Under the pieces are notes generated by a model. The model was given only the letters and a program-made list of their open reading frames with translations, ran no database searches and was not told where the DNA came from. Positions 48,092-56,351 of a stretch of 64,000 bases of DNA are shown piece after piece (positions within the stretch are counted from its first letter, which is position 1; each line of letters begins with the position of its first letter). A program made the translations under genes and the position numbers. This DNA comes from Candidatus Poseidoniaceae archaeon (lineage in GTDB: Archaea; Thermoplasmatota; Poseidoniia; Poseidoniales; Poseidoniaceae). The DNA lies in contig CALJHE010000002.1 of the NCBI GenBank assembly GCA_938075675.1, forward strand, positions 81,984-145,983. Reading direction: 5' to 3'.

Positions 48092-49449
48092 TGTACCTCA
48101 TCACGGTAGAGGGTGGTGACGGCTCGGGAAAAGGCGAAGCCGCTCGTATTTTGCTTGAACTTGCAGCAGAATATCCGTTTCCAGAAGTCCATGCAACCCA
48201 CGAACCAAGGCGTCACAGTGAACTAGGTAAGTTGGCACTGACATCAGTTAAACTCGGAAACAAAACACCGCTCGAAGAAGCCGGACTATTTGCCGCCGAC
48301 CGCCTCGATCATTCACACACTTGGATTCGGCCATTGTTGCAAAAAGGACACATCGTCATATCGGACAGAAATATTCACTCCTCCCTCATCTACCAAGGGA
48401 TCGTCGGTGACCTCGGTGTGGAACAAGTGGCTAAGATGAACGCTGCAGCAATGATTCCAGACTTAGTTCTGTGGATTGATTGCGACCCGGATAAAGCCAT
48501 GAAACGAATTGAATCTGGGACATTGAGAATGAACAGTGAGAAACAGGAATACTTCGAAACAGCAGAAATTCAACGTACGATTCGCAAGGGGTTCATTGAC
48601 CTGCTGTCTGGAGAAATTAAGGCGCCCTCGCCGTTTGACAAATGCAATGTTGTTGGTCCAATCTTAAACGAAGGAGGGTTGGATGAGTTAAAGAAGAAGT
48701 TACGTAAGGAACTGCGCGCCTTTTTCAACCGTAAACCAGCACCGCTAAACGTCAATGCTGACGAAGTTGATAGATACCTTCTGCGAACACTTGTTACCGA
48801 TGTGAAGAAACAAACTCGCCTCCCGGGGGCGCCTCAAGAAAAGACTGCCATCCACATTGGATGGTTATCCGGTCGTTCACCTGCCGAATGGATGAAATAT
48901 GCCGAAGAAAAATGGGACGCTGAGCATGCTGGGGGATTTGATGTGCCTGCTGTCCCACATGCACACTCATGTTGGTCGGTTCTTGGAACGCTCTCACTCA
49001 TCGTTGGCTCGAGCGAAGTCCCAAGACTTCACAAGGCATTTGGTCCGCATAGAATGGTGACTCAGCGCCACACACAGCGTCTGATTAAATGGCTTGAGAA
49101 AACGCGTTGGATCCACAAACAACAATCCCATGTACCGTTTGCTGAAGCTCAAGTGTTCAAACTCCGAGACAGTCGTTTGGGGTACGGTCGACTCGCCCTA
49201 GCGATGTGGCCGTTGAGATCTAATCTCGCTTCATGGCGCAGAGCAAACCCCGAAGCGGAGTGGGAATCTGCATTGCGAACTCTGCTTGTACCGGATGAAG
49301 GAAGGCAACCTCGTCCATTTATTCGTCGATCAATTGACCACATCTGTAAGCGATTAGAAATGCTAAGCAGCGGACATGAAAATTGCCCGGTCCCAACAAC
49401 GATCGATGAGATTTTGGCGTGGTGGGAAACACCACCCCCGAGGGAATAA
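48091..49449 (+). CDS. tmk: Thymidylate kinase fused to an unknown C-terminal domain
   Basis: Residues 1-210 are a P-loop kinase of the TMP-kinase family. They have the loop EGGDGSGKGEAA (Lys14), the DR motif in ISDRNIHSSLIYQG, and a LID region around MKRIESGTLRMNSEKQEYFE. The P-loop is unusual: the residues after Lys14 are Gly15 and Glu16, where TMP kinases have Ser/Thr. It phosphorylates dTMP to dTDP if the site is active. The remaining ~240 residues have no family I recognise. They contain a CWSVLGTLSLIVG segment and a helix-turn-helix-like run around RLIKWLEKTRWIHKQQSHVPF. ATG 48091 overlaps the preceding stop. Alternatively it may be an inactive or altered nucleotide kinase. Confidence 0.85.
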   Translation: MYLITVEGGDGSGKGEAARILLELAAEYPFPEVHATHEPRRHSELGKLALTSVKLGNKTPLEEAGLFAADRLDHSHTWIRPLLQKGHIVISDRNIHSSLIYQGIVGDLGVEQVAKMNAAAMIPDLVLWIDCDPDKAMKRIESGTLRMNSEKQEYFETAEIQRTIRKGFIDLLSGEIKAPSPFDKCNVVGPILNEGGLDELKKKLRKELRAFFNRKPAPLNVNADEVDRYLLRTLVTDVKKQTRLPGAPQEKTAIHIGWLSGRSPAEWMKYAEEKWDAEHAGGFDVPAVPHAHSCWSVLGTLSLIVGSSEVPRLHKAFGPHRMVTQRHTQRLIKWLEKTRWIHKQQSHVPFAEAQVFKLRDSRLGYGRLALAMWPLRSNLASWRRANPEAEWESALRTLLVPDEGRQPRPFIRRSIDHICKRLEMLSSGHENCPVPTTIDEILAWWETPPPRE

Positions 49450-50211
49450 TCACTCATCTTCTGTCTGAAGTTCGAACTTCGCATTGGCTGGCAAAACCAC
49501 TTCACTTGCGTTCTTGAAGAAATGTGGGCGAGCAGAATACGCTGCAGCGGTCAAAATGGCAATACCAAAACCGAACGGAGCACCTGTCAAAGGTCGAGTG
49601 AAGTTGTTTGATTCGTACCCGGTAAGTAACTGTGTAAATCCATCAAGAATCAAAGGGAGGCAAAGTAAACTACCCAAACCAATCCAAGCCATCGTCCTTC
49701 GATTCGTTCTATAGATTCCTTCAAGCCAAGCATCAGGCAGCAAAGATAAGCATGAGTCGCGCACCGTCCAACGGTTGTAACCAAATCGAGAATACACTAA
49801 ACCACCCATTGCAAGACCAAAGAAAATACCAACGTCACGGGTACAGACTGGCATCTGGTTCTCATTGAGCACCCATGACCTTTCGTGTTTGTTGTGGCAA
49901 TTGATATCTCCAAACATGTAGATGAATCCACTGTAAGGGTCAAGTTCGGTCCAAGCAAACGGCTCGTGCAGATGAATCGAGCCATCATCGTGAACATGCC
50001 TCAAACCATCTTGTGAATTACCACCAGAGAAAGCACCGTCTGCGGTTGCATAATCAAGCGCATTTGCACGAGCTCCAAGTTCAGGTACGCTACCGGTTGG
50101 CAAAAGAAACGGAGTGAGGAAAAACGAAATGAAGAAAAAAGCGCTTATTCCAAACACCCATCGGCCAACTTTCCGTTCTCTGTGACGATCCGCCAAGCCA
50201 TTCTTCTCCAT
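49450..50211 (-). CDS. DUF2085-like membrane protein
   Basis: This 253-residue membrane protein has a central motif CHNKHERSWVLNENQMPVCTRDVGIFFGLAMGGL. The Cys, His and Arg-Asp positions match the DUF2085 pattern (CH..RS..G..PVC.RD.GI). Four or so membrane helices are present, with a polar outer region between the first two. Function is unknown in all species. ATG 50211 was chosen for GGTGA upstream and because longer in-frame starts run into the divergent gene. Its stop abuts that of the dTMP-kinase fusion. Confidence 0.83.
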   Translation of the reverse strand: MEKNGLADRHRERKVGRWVFGISAFFFISFFLTPFLLPTGSVPELGARANALDYATADGAFSGGNSQDGLRHVHDDGSIHLHEPFAWTELDPYSGFIYMFGDINCHNKHERSWVLNENQMPVCTRDVGIFFGLAMGGLVYSRFGYNRWTVRDSCLSLLPDAWLEGIYRTNRRTMAWIGLGSLLCLPLILDGFTQLLTGYESNNFTRPLTGAPFGFGIAILTAAAYSARPHFFKNASEVVLPANAKFELQTEDE

Positions 50212-50293
50212 GCCGCTCTCACCCGTCCTCAATTGATGAAGTTTTGCTCGGACAAATGCGAGTATTGATGTGCGGAACGGACCTCGTCGAACC

Positions 50294-50926
50294 ATGAGCA
50301 CCAAAGAAGGTGAACCAGTTGGCTTGGGAACGGGCTTACAAGCTGGAGCCTTCATGGGATTGTATCTTGGATTCAGTTTAGCAGTTGTTTCCGTACTTAC
50401 AGATCCAGACAAACTCCAACGCCTCGCAACTCTCATGTGCGTGCCTCCGATGGTCGGTGCCATACTTTTGGGACCTTTCCTAGCACGGAGACGGCGACCG
50501 GTATTTCTTGGGAGTAAGCCGCTGCAAGTTGCTCGTGAATTATTACACCCCTACAACGAAGGCCAAGGTCACTGGCGAGTGTTGAGTCACGTCAAAAGCG
50601 ATGGAATGTCCATACGTATTGATATGCATAACTTGACCAATATCATTGGCGTTGTCGACGCCGCCTTAGAACTCGCGGACCATCACTCAGTACGCTTTAT
50701 TGTCGGCCAGGGCGTATCCAGCAGTCGTCAACCTGAACTCCGTGCGAAAGTTCTCAACAGAATTGAAGACAAGGTGAGTGTTTCTCGCAGAAAAAGAAGT
50801 GCAAAATCGATTGAAGTCTCTCCTGAGCCGACCGTCAAGTATGTCGACCAACAAAGGAAAATCAATAGGGCCATTTTGATACTTTTACCCATTTTTTCAT
50901 TCTTCGCATGGCTTGAAATGCGCTGA
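50294..50926 (+). CDS. Membrane-anchored protein with an Smr-like domain
   Basis: This 210-residue protein has two N-terminal membrane helices (GLGTGLQAGAFMGLYLGFSLAVVSV and MCVPPMVGAILLGPFLA). A soluble domain matching the Smr pattern follows: IRIDMHNLTNIIGVVDAALELA corresponds to LDLHGL...A...L, and VRFIVGQGVSSSRQPELR corresponds to the IHGKG block. There is one C-terminal hydrophobic segment (AILILLPIFSFFAWL). The Smr signature is altered (DMHN instead of DLHG, VGQG instead of HGKG), so nuclease activity may be lost. ATG 50294 is used; GTG 50270 is an alternative. It is divergent from the DUF2085 gene. Confidence 0.65.
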   Translation: MSTKEGEPVGLGTGLQAGAFMGLYLGFSLAVVSVLTDPDKLQRLATLMCVPPMVGAILLGPFLARRRRPVFLGSKPLQVARELLHPYNEGQGHWRVLSHVKSDGMSIRIDMHNLTNIIGVVDAALELADHHSVRFIVGQGVSSSRQPELRAKVLNRIEDKVSVSRRKRSAKSIEVSPEPTVKYVDQQRKINRAILILLPIFSFFAWLEMR

Positions 50927-50940
50927 CTGGCCGGCAATTC

Positions 50941-50947
50941 CTTATAC
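50941..50947 (+). promoter_or_regulatory. TATA-like element before the HTH_10 regulator
   Basis: The run cttatac sits about 26 bases before ATG 50970, so the message could be leaderless. The purine run GGGAGGA at 50948-50954 may instead be a ribosome site for a GTG at 50964. Confidence 0.35.
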
Positions 50948-50969
50948 GGGAGGATGCATAACGGTGTTT

Positions 50970-51896
50970 ATGCGCGAGGTTACATTTTTCTGGAAGTTTG
51001 GTAGAATCGAGCATTTAGATATAGGGTCAGTTGTGAAAATCTTCCGTAGAATAGAGTTTTTATCCTATGTTAAAAGGGTTCCAAAGGATGTCCGATGTTT
51101 GATGAAATGCCATTTCGCAGACGGCAAGGGACCCGACGACATCGCTGAACTTTACTTCCTCGATTATCTCGAAACCATCGTCAAGCCAGATTCACCGGAT
51201 GAGCCGTACATTCTCATGGTTCGTTTCAATCACTCACTCACGAATTTGAATGCCCGAACCAACGGGACAAGTGCTGTACCAAACGAATGCTACCTCGATG
51301 GTGAAGGACTACGATATACGATTCAAGGACCAAAATTAAAATTACGCCTCATCTCTGGACTCGCGCGTTTGATTGCGAAACCGGACCGTGTAAGTGCACG
51401 TAGTATACATACATCTCTAGGTAACGATAATGGAACACTGTCTTCAAAACAAATGAAGTTCGCGAAGTTCGCATACGATAAAGGGTATTTTGAGATTCCT
51501 AAAAGAACACGGATTTCAGATTTGGCAGAGGAATTAGGACTCGCGCGTGCGACAGTGTCTGAACACATGGCTAAAATCGAGTCAACTGTAATGAACGACA
51601 TGTTCTCCTCATTAAACAGCGTCTATCTCTCTCCAGAATCTATAAGGGGGTCGATTGAGACAATGGTTATCGAAGCACGAGACATTGGTATCTCGGACAC
51701 CGACGGTTTCAGAGACATGATGCGAAACATGCGGTCCAATCTAGAAAATGAACTTCCTGCTCAAGAATTGTATCTTCAAAAGCGGCACGGCAGTGATGAC
51801 GAACTTATTCAAGCGAGTATGGAGGAGCACCGCCACAACCTCTCACATATCGAAGAGATTCTCCGTTCTAAAGCATCACCAACTGCAACAATTTGA
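50970..51896 (+). CDS. HTH_10 (Bat-type) transcriptional regulator
   Basis: This 308-residue protein has a poorly recognised N-terminal sensor-like half and a canonical archaeal HTH_10 domain at residues 157-208. That domain reads LSSKQMKFAKFAYDKGYFEIPKR followed by ISDLAEELGLARATVSEHM. HTH_10 proteins such as bacterioopsin activator Bat regulate transcription in euryarchaea. A C-terminal 100-residue helical extension follows. ATG 50970 is used; GTG 50964 is possible. The target genes are unknown; the downstream PIMT-like gene is separated by a hairpin and probably has its own promoter. Confidence 0.88.
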   Translation: MREVTFFWKFGRIEHLDIGSVVKIFRRIEFLSYVKRVPKDVRCLMKCHFADGKGPDDIAELYFLDYLETIVKPDSPDEPYILMVRFNHSLTNLNARTNGTSAVPNECYLDGEGLRYTIQGPKLKLRLISGLARLIAKPDRVSARSIHTSLGNDNGTLSSKQMKFAKFAYDKGYFEIPKRTRISDLAEELGLARATVSEHMAKIESTVMNDMFSSLNSVYLSPESIRGSIETMVIEARDIGISDTDGFRDMMRNMRSNLENELPAQELYLQKRHGSDDELIQASMEEHRHNLSHIEEILRSKASPTATI

Positions 51897-51906
51897 GATG
51901 TTTCAA

Positions 51907-51925
51907 GCCCATCCTTTACATGGGC
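51907..51925 (+). terminator. Hairpin after the HTH_10 gene
   Basis: GCCCAT and ATGGGC form a perfect 6-bp stem with the 7-nt loop cctttac, 10 bases after the stop codon. The sequence ATTTTAA follows shortly after, so this is a plausible terminator. Confidence 0.4.
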
Positions 51926-51944
51926 CGGGGATTTTAACACATCC

Positions 51945-52931
51945 ATGACGGACATGCCTGCCTTGCTGCGGCGCCTTGCTAAGGGTGGCATTGAAGTCCC
52001 GGAGCATGTCGAAAAAGCCATGCTTAAAGTAGACATAGCTGACTTCACAGACTACGATGTCGAGCCTTTTTTCGCTGACCGACCAATCCCCTTTCTTGAA
52101 ACCGATGAAGGTGGAATCAAGACGATTTCTGCACCACATATGATTGCAACTTTACTGCACCATCTGGAACTGTCCATTGGACAAGAAGTCGTCGTTTTAG
52201 GTGCAAAAGGAGGATACATCGCCGCACTGATTGCAATGATCGTGGGCGAAAAGGGACGTGTCCGGCTGTTGGACCCGTCCCAACTTGCTGTTGAGCATGT
52301 GCAATCTCGATTGACGCACTGGCCGACCGTAGAATCACGAGTATTGGAAGCGGTAGAGGTTGCACCCGTGGCTTTTCCAGGTGAACTGAACCGCGTTCTC
52401 ATAACTGGTCAAATCCGCGAGTTGCCCGGATGGATCTCATCCCGTATCGTCGATAGCGGCTTCGCGCTGGCACCGCTCGGGAACACTGCCGGACAGCATT
52501 TGATGAAAATTGAACGACAAGGCGATGAGATGTATTCTACCGATTTGGGTCCAGTATCATTTGGCCCAATCGATGTTAAAGATTCGGAAACTGGCCCAAT
52601 GAACCCGAATGAACTGGCTGACCTGCTTGAGTTAACGATGGAGACATGCGAGGAACTTGAGATGGTGGACGAAGACGAAGCACTTGCACTTCGAGATTTA
52701 ATTGTCGAACTGAGACAACTGCCAGCAGACCTCCCCCCTCCCGGCGAAGGAGGCATTCCGATGAGTGAACACCCAATGATTCAGTTGATGTGGGGTGCCT
52801 CCCCGTCGTTCCTTCGGTTGTGGCCGATGCTCCAAATGATGCTCCACCCAAACCTTGCCCAACCCGGCGCTGTTGATTGGAACGATGATGATGACGACGA
52901 TGGATTCTTTTTCGATGAATTTCAACGGTGA
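51945..52931 (+). CDS. Protein-L-isoaspartate methyltransferase-like protein with acidic tail
   Basis: This 328-residue protein aligns with PIMT over its first 200 residues. ISAPHMIATLLHHLEL matches the conserved block before motif I, and GKVRLLDPSQLAVEHVQSRL-like spacing matches the second SAM strand. Motif I, normally GxGSGY, reads LGAKGGY (85-91), so SAM binding may be altered. The C-terminal 130 residues are an extension with a Met/Pro-rich helix and an Asp run (six Asp in NDDDDDDG) ending in FFFDEFQR. If active it would repair damaged Asp residues in proteins. ATG 51945 has no strong ribosome site. Confidence 0.75.
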   Translation: MTDMPALLRRLAKGGIEVPEHVEKAMLKVDIADFTDYDVEPFFADRPIPFLETDEGGIKTISAPHMIATLLHHLELSIGQEVVVLGAKGGYIAALIAMIVGEKGRVRLLDPSQLAVEHVQSRLTHWPTVESRVLEAVEVAPVAFPGELNRVLITGQIRELPGWISSRIVDSGFALAPLGNTAGQHLMKIERQGDEMYSTDLGPVSFGPIDVKDSETGPMNPNELADLLELTMETCEELEMVDEDEALALRDLIVELRQLPADLPPPGEGGIPMSEHPMIQLMWGASPSFLRLWPMLQMMLHPNLAQPGAVDWNDDDDDDGFFFDEFQR

Positions 52932-53016
52932 CTTGTCGGCTTAAACAAGGCTTCTTCCTACGATAGCGAAAGAATCCCACTGGAATGCACACCCCTATGA
53001 GTACCAGCATGTACGC

Positions 53017-54024
53017 ATGTTCATGGCAGCGGGTGGACTTGACAGCGAAATCGCCCGACTCAGGCATCGTGACGTACGTAAAAGGCGTCGGGCAATTCGA
53101 GTCTTATTTGACACCGACATCCCTAGAGCGTTGGAGGGTTTCGTCCCACTGCTCAACGACAAGGACCCCTGGTTTCGTTCGAAATCTTTGGAGGCTCACA
53201 GAAAATGGGCACCAAAGCAAGGGGTTGCGACATTGAAAGTTCTGGCCGAACATTCATGGCTTGAAGCACGAAGATGCGCAGCAAACTTGCTCGGAGAATT
53301 CTCAGAAGACACCACTGATATTGCCTTACTGCTCATTAAAGATGAAGATTTGACCTGCCAGAGAAAAGCAGCTGAAGCTCTGCTTAAAGGCCGGGACGCT
53401 GAACTGCATATCGAACGATTTCTGAATCATGAGGACAGCAGTCTGCGACGCTTAGCCATACTGTGCTCTGCAGCCACAGTTGAACACCGAACCTCTGCTC
53501 TTTCTGATACCAACAACAGCGTCCGTGAGGCAGCGTTGCACGCCATCGTCGAAAACGGTGAAACACTCACTGAAGAAAGTATGAGTGACGCATTACGACG
53601 TGGCATCAAGGTGAATCCTTTGCTTTCCTCAGCGGTAAAGAATGCAGGTGAAGTTTTGGTTCAAGTGACAAAAGACCTCTCTGGTCCAACCATGAATGAT
53701 GTGGTCAAAGAACTTCGATTACAATGCTCGTCTCTCGAAGACAAATCGATACAAATCTTGCTGAAGAATCAACGCTATGCTGTACTCGGTCGATGGTTGC
53801 AGGGTAAGAAGTCTGAGGAATTTGACGCATTACGATGGACAATCATTCGCAATCAATCGGTGAGTTCGATTGAACGGGCGAGATTGCTCGAACGGCTCAT
53901 TGGGCGATGTGGAGAACCTGAAATCGCACGCGAGAATCGTATTTTCCTCGAAGAATGTGAAGATGATTTGCTTCGCGTCACAGCAGAGAACCTTTCAACC
54001 GCCTCGGCCGAACTTGGACTATGA
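53017..54024 (+). CDS. HEAT-repeat protein
   Basis: This 335-residue all-helical protein is built from helical pairs with the HEAT-like pattern of short charged turns, such as DVRKRRRAIRVLFDTD, DKDPWFRSKSLEA, SWLEARRCAANLLGEF and DLTCQRKAAEALL. The N-terminal MFMAAGGLDSEIARLRHRD agrees with a first repeat helix. Such proteins act as scaffolds. Its stop overlaps the M61 peptidase start in ATGA, so the two are likely co-translated and may form a complex (inference). The start is uncertain: the frame is open upstream, without a start codon in good context. Confidence 0.8.
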   Translation: MFMAAGGLDSEIARLRHRDVRKRRRAIRVLFDTDIPRALEGFVPLLNDKDPWFRSKSLEAHRKWAPKQGVATLKVLAEHSWLEARRCAANLLGEFSEDTTDIALLLIKDEDLTCQRKAAEALLKGRDAELHIERFLNHEDSSLRRLAILCSAATVEHRTSALSDTNNSVREAALHAIVENGETLTEESMSDALRRGIKVNPLLSSAVKNAGEVLVQVTKDLSGPTMNDVVKELRLQCSSLEDKSIQILLKNQRYAVLGRWLQGKKSEEFDALRWTIIRNQSVSSIERARLLERLIGRCGEPEIARENRIFLEECEDDLLRVTAENLSTASAELGL

Positions 54025-55856
54025 GCCGACCAACATCCGGGATTCGATTCCTCATCGACGCGACCGAAGGTGAATCCCGACGTTTGCATGTAGGAATAGA
54101 AATTGATGGGCCGTTCACCGGTACAAACCTCACCGTACACTTCCCTCGATGGGTACCGGGTTCGTACTTCCTTCGTGAACCGATTCAACACATGACAGAC
54201 TTCACAGTAAAGGACCAAGATGGAAACTCCCTTGCATTCCATCGTAAAGATGTCGACGCAATGAGAATCAAAATACCTACGAACACCGATACAGTTTCCA
54301 TTAGGTACCGCCTTTTGGCCACTGACTTATCCGTTCGTTCAAATCACCTTGACAACACTCACCTGCACATGATGCCACCCTTCACATGGTTCCTACCTAC
54401 TGAAGGCATTGACTCAAAGCGAATGGACATGGAGCATATTGTCGAGTTACATGCTCCAGACGAATGGAATCCTGCTACACAATACTTTGGAACTGGTGAG
54501 GAAAAAGGCTCAGGAGAATTAACCGGGAACATTGGAATCACTCACCGATTTACTTCGCCAAACCGAGATGAATTACTCGATGCAATTATCGAATGCAATG
54601 CCAACTCAATGGATACGTGGGTCGTAGATGGAAGAACACATCACCTCAAACTGTGGGACAGTGGAGGGCATGACGTCGACCAGGGAATGCTCGACAGGTT
54701 CAAAATGGATATGACTCGAATAATTAAGGAACATCATGCCCTTTTCGGAACACCCCCTTGGGACAATTATGTCACAGTCATTCAATTGACTGAAAGTATG
54801 CGAGGAGGTTTAGAACATCTGAACTCACAAACCTCTATGCTACCACGCCAATGCCTCATGCCTGGCCATGAGGATGAATACCTCGATCTCGTTAGTTTAT
54901 TCAGTCACGAATATTTGCATCAGTGGAATGTAAAGCGTCTTCGCCCCCGCAATTTCCTTGAGTATGACCTCCAACGTGAAGTCCATTCAGATCTGTTGTG
55001 GTGGTTTGAAGGAGGTACATCATGGATGGGAGATATGCTGTGTGTGCGCTCCGGTGCTTGGTCCGAGAAAGACTGGCGCAAGGATTTCTTGAGAAAGATG
55101 AAGCGTCACACCACTCGCAATGGGATGAACACTGAATCTCTATCAGAATCCAGTCATGATGCTTGGATTCATTTGTATCGTGGTCATGCATTCTCAAGGG
55201 AAACTCAAATCTCCTATTACCTTGAAGGCGAATTGGCCATTATGCAATTGGATGCTGAATTACGGCGACGTTCCAAAGGAGATTCTGGTGTATGCGATTT
55301 AATGGCTGAGTTATGCAAAAGACATGCTCTTGAATGCGATGCTACACAACGTTTGGGCATTACCTACAAAGACATTCGAAAGGCACTCACGTCAATGAAA
55401 GGCGGTCGCCAGTTAGGCTCACTCCTGGACGCACTTATGCACGATCGAAAAGCCCCTGATATGGAGAGTACAATGGCCTATTTCGGACTTAAACTGGTTC
55501 CGGAAAAAACGTTTGAGAACGGTGAAGAAAACCACGGATGGCTCGGCCTCAACCTCTCAGCAAAAGACGGTAGAGTCATCACAACCTCCCACCACACCGG
55601 CTCACCTGTTCGGCACTGCGTGATGCCGGGCGATGAAATTGTGGCAGTGAACGGAGTTCGCACATCATCGATGAACAAACTCAAAACCTCACTAAAGGGG
55701 AAAGCCAATTCAAGAGTAAACCTCATGATTTCACACGAAGGTATCCTCAAGGAGCATTCTGTGAAAATCTCCGGAGCACCACAACACGGCGTTAAGCTGG
55801 AAGGTAAAGGAAACGCTCGCTGGCGCTCGTACATCGAGACTCGTCAATCCAACTGA
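54021..55856 (+). CDS. M61-family glycyl aminopeptidase with PDZ domain
   Basis: This 611-residue M61 peptidase has the N-terminal beta domain of the family, then the gluzincin core with HEYLHQWNVKRLRP (His296, Glu297, His300), the GGLEHLNS exopeptidase motif (from 262) and the third ligand in WWFEGGTSW (Glu330). A C-terminal PDZ-like domain (from about 513) includes GWLGLNLSAKDGRVITT and PGDEIVAVNGVR. No signal peptide is visible, so it is probably cytoplasmic. M61 enzymes release N-terminal glycine. It starts at ATG 54021, overlapping the HEAT gene stop by 4 bp, and overlaps the convergent ParB-like gene by 13 bp. Confidence 0.93.
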   Translation: MSRPTSGIRFLIDATEGESRRLHVGIEIDGPFTGTNLTVHFPRWVPGSYFLREPIQHMTDFTVKDQDGNSLAFHRKDVDAMRIKIPTNTDTVSIRYRLLATDLSVRSNHLDNTHLHMMPPFTWFLPTEGIDSKRMDMEHIVELHAPDEWNPATQYFGTGEEKGSGELTGNIGITHRFTSPNRDELLDAIIECNANSMDTWVVDGRTHHLKLWDSGGHDVDQGMLDRFKMDMTRIIKEHHALFGTPPWDNYVTVIQLTESMRGGLEHLNSQTSMLPRQCLMPGHEDEYLDLVSLFSHEYLHQWNVKRLRPRNFLEYDLQREVHSDLLWWFEGGTSWMGDMLCVRSGAWSEKDWRKDFLRKMKRHTTRNGMNTESLSESSHDAWIHLYRGHAFSRETQISYYLEGELAIMQLDAELRRRSKGDSGVCDLMAELCKRHALECDATQRLGITYKDIRKALTSMKGGRQLGSLLDALMHDRKAPDMESTMAYFGLKLVPEKTFENGEENHGWLGLNLSAKDGRVITTSHHTGSPVRHCVMPGDEIVAVNGVRTSSMNKLKTSLKGKANSRVNLMISHEGILKEHSVKISGAPQHGVKLEGKGNARWRSYIETRQSN

Positions 55857-56275
55857 GTTGGTGCGGATTGAGCGAGTACTTCCAAAGAAACGTGAATTGG
55901 CGGAAGATGGTCTGCGATGGTGTGCCGACTTGTTTTAGGAGGAAATACGTCGTCAGAAAGGCACATGTCGATGACCTGTTGCTTTGTGATTGAATCGATT
56001 GAGGACGCTGGCCAAACATCTACTTCAATTCGTTCGTCCTCTAAATAATCAACACAAATTGCAGGAACACGAGCCAAATTAAGAACACCTGCTATCGAAT
56101 AGCGATGATGCCCATCGAGAATTGATCCTGTTTTCTTATCGACGATGAGGGGTTTGGTGAAACCGCCCCATCGTTTTGTCATATCGAGAAGCTTATCTCG
56201 GTTTCGAGGCTTGATTTCTTCATGGGGTTTGAGCCATTCATACGGCACCAAGTGAACTTCTTCATCATCCCACAT
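55844..56275 (-). CDS. ParB/Srx-fold protein
   Basis: This 143-residue protein contains the ParB-domain hallmark ILDGHHRYSIAGVL, preceded by KPLIVDKKTG and starting with VPYEWLKPHEEIKPRNRDK. The ParB/Srx fold is used by chromosome-partition proteins, sulfiredoxins and an archaeal free-serine kinase (SerK). No helix-turn-helix or long C-terminal region follows, so it is not a typical partition protein. An 18-bp near-palindrome lies directly upstream of its start. ATG 56275 is clear. It could be a regulator, a kinase-like enzyme or a nuclease; the sequence alone does not decide. Confidence 0.8.
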   Translation of the reverse strand: MWDDEEVHLVPYEWLKPHEEIKPRNRDKLLDMTKRWGGFTKPLIVDKKTGSILDGHHRYSIAGVLNLARVPAICVDYLEDERIEVDVWPASSIDSITKQQVIDMCLSDDVFPPKTSRHTIADHLPPIHVSLEVLAQSAPTQLD

Positions 56276-56276
56276 T

Positions 56277-56294
56277 GAGCCTTTCGAACGGCTC
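56277..56294 (-). promoter_or_regulatory. Near-perfect palindrome upstream of the ParB-like gene
   Basis: GAGCCTTTCGAACGGCTC is an 18-bp palindrome with a single mismatched pair; its core TTCGAA is perfect. It lies 2 bp before the start codon and covers the transcription start expected from the CATTATC element near 56303-56309. This suits a repressor operator. Confidence 0.55.
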
Positions 56295-56351
56295 TTCTGC
56301 GATAATGCTTTGTCTGCTGTGCGCCCCCATTCATCATAAAGGAGGGGTGTT

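Noticed and set aside
52881..52925. A short gat/gac repeat that looks like a microsatellite
   Set aside because: It is the coding sequence of the Asp run at the end of the PIMT-like protein.
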